From: Pseudomonas khavaziana
Lineage (GTDB): Bacteria; Pseudomonadota; Gammaproteobacteria; Pseudomonadales; Pseudomonadaceae
DNA length: 64,000 bases
NCBI RefSeq assembly: GCF_019145205.1
Contig: NZ_JAHSTT010000006.1
Span: 1 to 64,000 of the forward strand
Direction: 5' to 3'
Program-made: the position numbers and the translations under genes
Notes under the pieces: model-generated
Databases searched by the model: none
Told to the model about the DNA's origin: nothing
What the model saw: only the letters and a program-made list of their open reading frames with translations
Shown here: in pieces, positions 62,440 to 64,000 of the stretch
How the letters are laid out: every line of letters begins with the position of its first letter
How positions within the stretch are numbered: the first letter of the stretch is position 1

Positions 62440-63762
62440 ATGATTAACGCAGTCATCGCCGCGGTCGGCACCATGCTGGTACTCAGCCTGTCCCGCGTGC
62501 ATGTGGTCATCGCCATTATTGTTGGCGCCCTGGTGGGCGGTTTGACGGGTGGCCTGGGGATCGACGCCACGCTCAAAGCCTTCAACGGCGGCTTAGGTGG
62601 CGGCGCAACCGTGGCTTTGTCCTACGCATTGCTAGGCGCTTTCGCGGTGGCAATTGCCAAGTCCGGCTTGGCCCACGCGCTGGCGGACAAAGCCTTGCTG
62701 CTGGTTGATCGCCAGGAAGCCAGCGGTGGCAGCCACGTCAAATGGTTGTTGATTGGCCTGTTATGGGTGGTGGCGATTGCTTCGCAGAACATCCTGCCGA
62801 TCCATATTGCGTTTATCCCGTTGCTGGTGCCGCCGCTGCTGTATGTGCTGACCAAGCTGCAACTGGACCGCCGCCTGATTGCCTGCGTGATGACGTTCGG
62901 CCTGATCACGCCGTACATGTTCCTGCCGGTGGGTTTCGGCAATATTTTCCTCAACCAGATCCTGCTGGCCAACGTAGCCAAGAGCGGGGTGGATATCAGC
63001 CAGGTCAACGTCACCCACGCCATGGGCCTGCCGGCACTGGGCATGGTGGTCGGCCTGCTGGTGGCAGTGTTTATCAGCTACCGCAAGAAGCGCGTGTATG
63101 ACCTGGAAAAAATCGAGCGCGTCGAGCAAGTGGCGGTGCAGTACAACCCGCTGACCCTGCTGGTGGCCGGCCTGGCGATTGCCTCGGCGTTCATCATCCA
63201 GCTGTGGCTGGACTCTATGATCATCGGCGCCCTGGCCGGATTCCTGATCTTCTCTGTATCGGGCATCGTGCGCTGGCGCGACACCGATGACCTCTTTACC
63301 GAAGGTATGAAGATGATGGCGATGATCGGCTTCATCATGATCGCCTCCTCGGGCTTCGCCGAAGTGCTCAAGGCCACCGGTGACGTGCGCTCGTTGGTGG
63401 AAGCCTCGGCGGCGTTCATCGGCCATAGTCGTGGGGTAGGGGCGTTGCTGATGCTGCTGGTGGGGCTGCTGGTGACCATGGGCATCGGCTCGTCATTTTC
63501 CACGGTGCCGATCCTTGCGGCGATTTTCGTGCCGCTGTGCGTGCAGCTGGGCTTCAGCCCGTTGGCCATCGTGTGCATTGTCGGCACCGCCGGTGCATTG
63601 GGCGATGCCGGCTCGCCTGCGTCGGACTCAACCCTCGGCCCCACCTCCGGTCTGAATATCGACGGCCAGCACCACCATATCTGGGACACCGTGGTGCCGA
63701 CCTTCCTGCACTACAACATCCCGCTGCTGGCGTTTGGGTGGCTGGCCGCGATGACGCTCTGA
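62440..63762 (+). CDS. Na+/H+ antiporter-family transporter (NhaC/YuiF-like)
   Basis: A 440-residue inner-membrane protein with about 11-12 helices, related to the Na_H_antiport_2/NhaC group: NILPIHIAFIPLLVPPLL, TPYMFLPVGFGNIFLNQI and GALGDAGSPASDSTLGPTSG. Members exchange cations or carry amino acids such as histidine or arginine. The ATG at 62440 has GAGG five bases upstream; the frame from 62389 lies within the structured leader. Confidence 0.87.
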   Translation: MINAVIAAVGTMLVLSLSRVHVVIAIIVGALVGGLTGGLGIDATLKAFNGGLGGGATVALSYALLGAFAVAIAKSGLAHALADKALLLVDRQEASGGSHVKWLLIGLLWVVAIASQNILPIHIAFIPLLVPPLLYVLTKLQLDRRLIACVMTFGLITPYMFLPVGFGNIFLNQILLANVAKSGVDISQVNVTHAMGLPALGMVVGLLVAVFISYRKKRVYDLEKIERVEQVAVQYNPLTLLVAGLAIASAFIIQLWLDSMIIGALAGFLIFSVSGIVRWRDTDDLFTEGMKMMAMIGFIMIASSGFAEVLKATGDVRSLVEASAAFIGHSRGVGALLMLLVGLLVTMGIGSSFSTVPILAAIFVPLCVQLGFSPLAIVCIVGTAGALGDAGSPASDSTLGPTSGLNIDGQHHHIWDTVVPTFLHYNIPLLAFGWLAAMTL

Positions 63763-63771
63763 TGAATTCAC

Positions 63772-63871
63772 TGTAGGAGCGAGCTAGCTCGCGAAAAAAA
63801 CCAACGATAATGCGAACAGCCTGACACCCCGCAGAGTTCTAAGGTTCTTCGCGAGCAAGCTCGCTCCTACA
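63772..63871. repeat. REP pair downstream of the antiporter gene
   Basis: TGTAGGAGCGAGCTAGCTCG (start of the unit at 63772-63795) and an inverted near-identical copy at 63848-63871 form a REP doublet of the same family as 24928-25025; one base differs (CTAGC against CTTGC). Confidence 0.8.
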
Positions 63872-63928
63872 GAAATTACTCACCTGGCCGTTAACCTCTC
63901 AAGCCGCCACTAATAAGAGAGAAAAGCC

Positions 63929-64000
63929 ATGCGTCTGAGTTTGAAGGCCAAAGTCCTGGCCCTTGCCGTAGTGCCTGTATTGTTGTTTGCCGTGGTCATC
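63929..64000 (+). CDS. start of a membrane protein, probably a chemoreceptor (cut by window end)
   Basis: Only the first 24 codons are present: MRLSLKAKVLALAVVPVLLF and four more residues, a positively charged start and a membrane helix. N-termini of this kind are common in Pseudomonas chemoreceptors. A GAGAGAAAAG stretch serves as ribosome site. Function is a guess from the first helix. Confidence 0.5.
   Translation, partial: MRLSLKAKVLALAVVPVLLFAVVI

Overview
The window comes from a fluorescent-group Pseudomonas or a close relative. The evidence is high GC with strong third-position bias, a psl-type exopolysaccharide operon in P. aeruginosa gene order, FecI/FecR/TonB-receptor iron systems, an isonitrile hydratase close to that of P. 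putida, and Pseudomonas-type REP pairs between genes. All names come from reading the translated proteins and recalling their families; no database search was run.

Layout. 1-9.3 kb: a stand-alone PBP2 (mrdA), two small enzyme-like genes, a Fur-box TonB receptor, DNA polymerase II, a GST and a secreted DUF4174-like protein. 9.4-24.5 kb (minus strand): a twelve-gene, tightly overlapping psl operon (pslA to pslK). A left-handed beta-helix acyltransferase is built in between pslJ and pslK, and pslL-O do not follow. FleQ-like motifs lie upstream of pslA. 25.0-29.1 kb: a Fur-box fecI-fecR-receptor signalling set. 29.3-35.5 kb: a LysE exporter, a REP-rich spacer, isonitrile hydratase with a divergent GlxA-type regulator, and an overlapping operon of SDR, GH15 and alpha/beta hydrolase. 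35.6-41.8 kb: an unknown protein with a possible PD-(D/E)XK-like core, an orphan cytochrome c, and a complete ferric-citrate type fecI-fecR-fecA system.

41.8-44.9 kb holds the most notable find. After a decayed IS1182-type element come three unannotated-looking genes, each preceded by a near-consensus hrp box (GGAAC[T/G]-N15-CCACNNA). Two of the products share a duplicated module resembling the HrpK/NolX class of type III secretion proteins. No secretion apparatus is in the window, so this looks like an orphan HrpL-type regulon outpost.

46.1-52.3 kb: an AT-rich leader and an orphan type VI secretion module (vgrG, DUF4123 adaptor, low-GC lipoprotein, class-3 lipase), consistent with a lipase effector and a periplasmic immunity lipoprotein. 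52.3-64 kb: codBA, a GNAT enzyme, queD, a patatin, a PepSY-PepSY-response regulator-sensor kinase operon, a chemoreceptor, a Na+/H+ antiporter-family gene with a terminator-like structured leader, REP pairs, and the start of a probable second chemoreceptor cut by the window edge.
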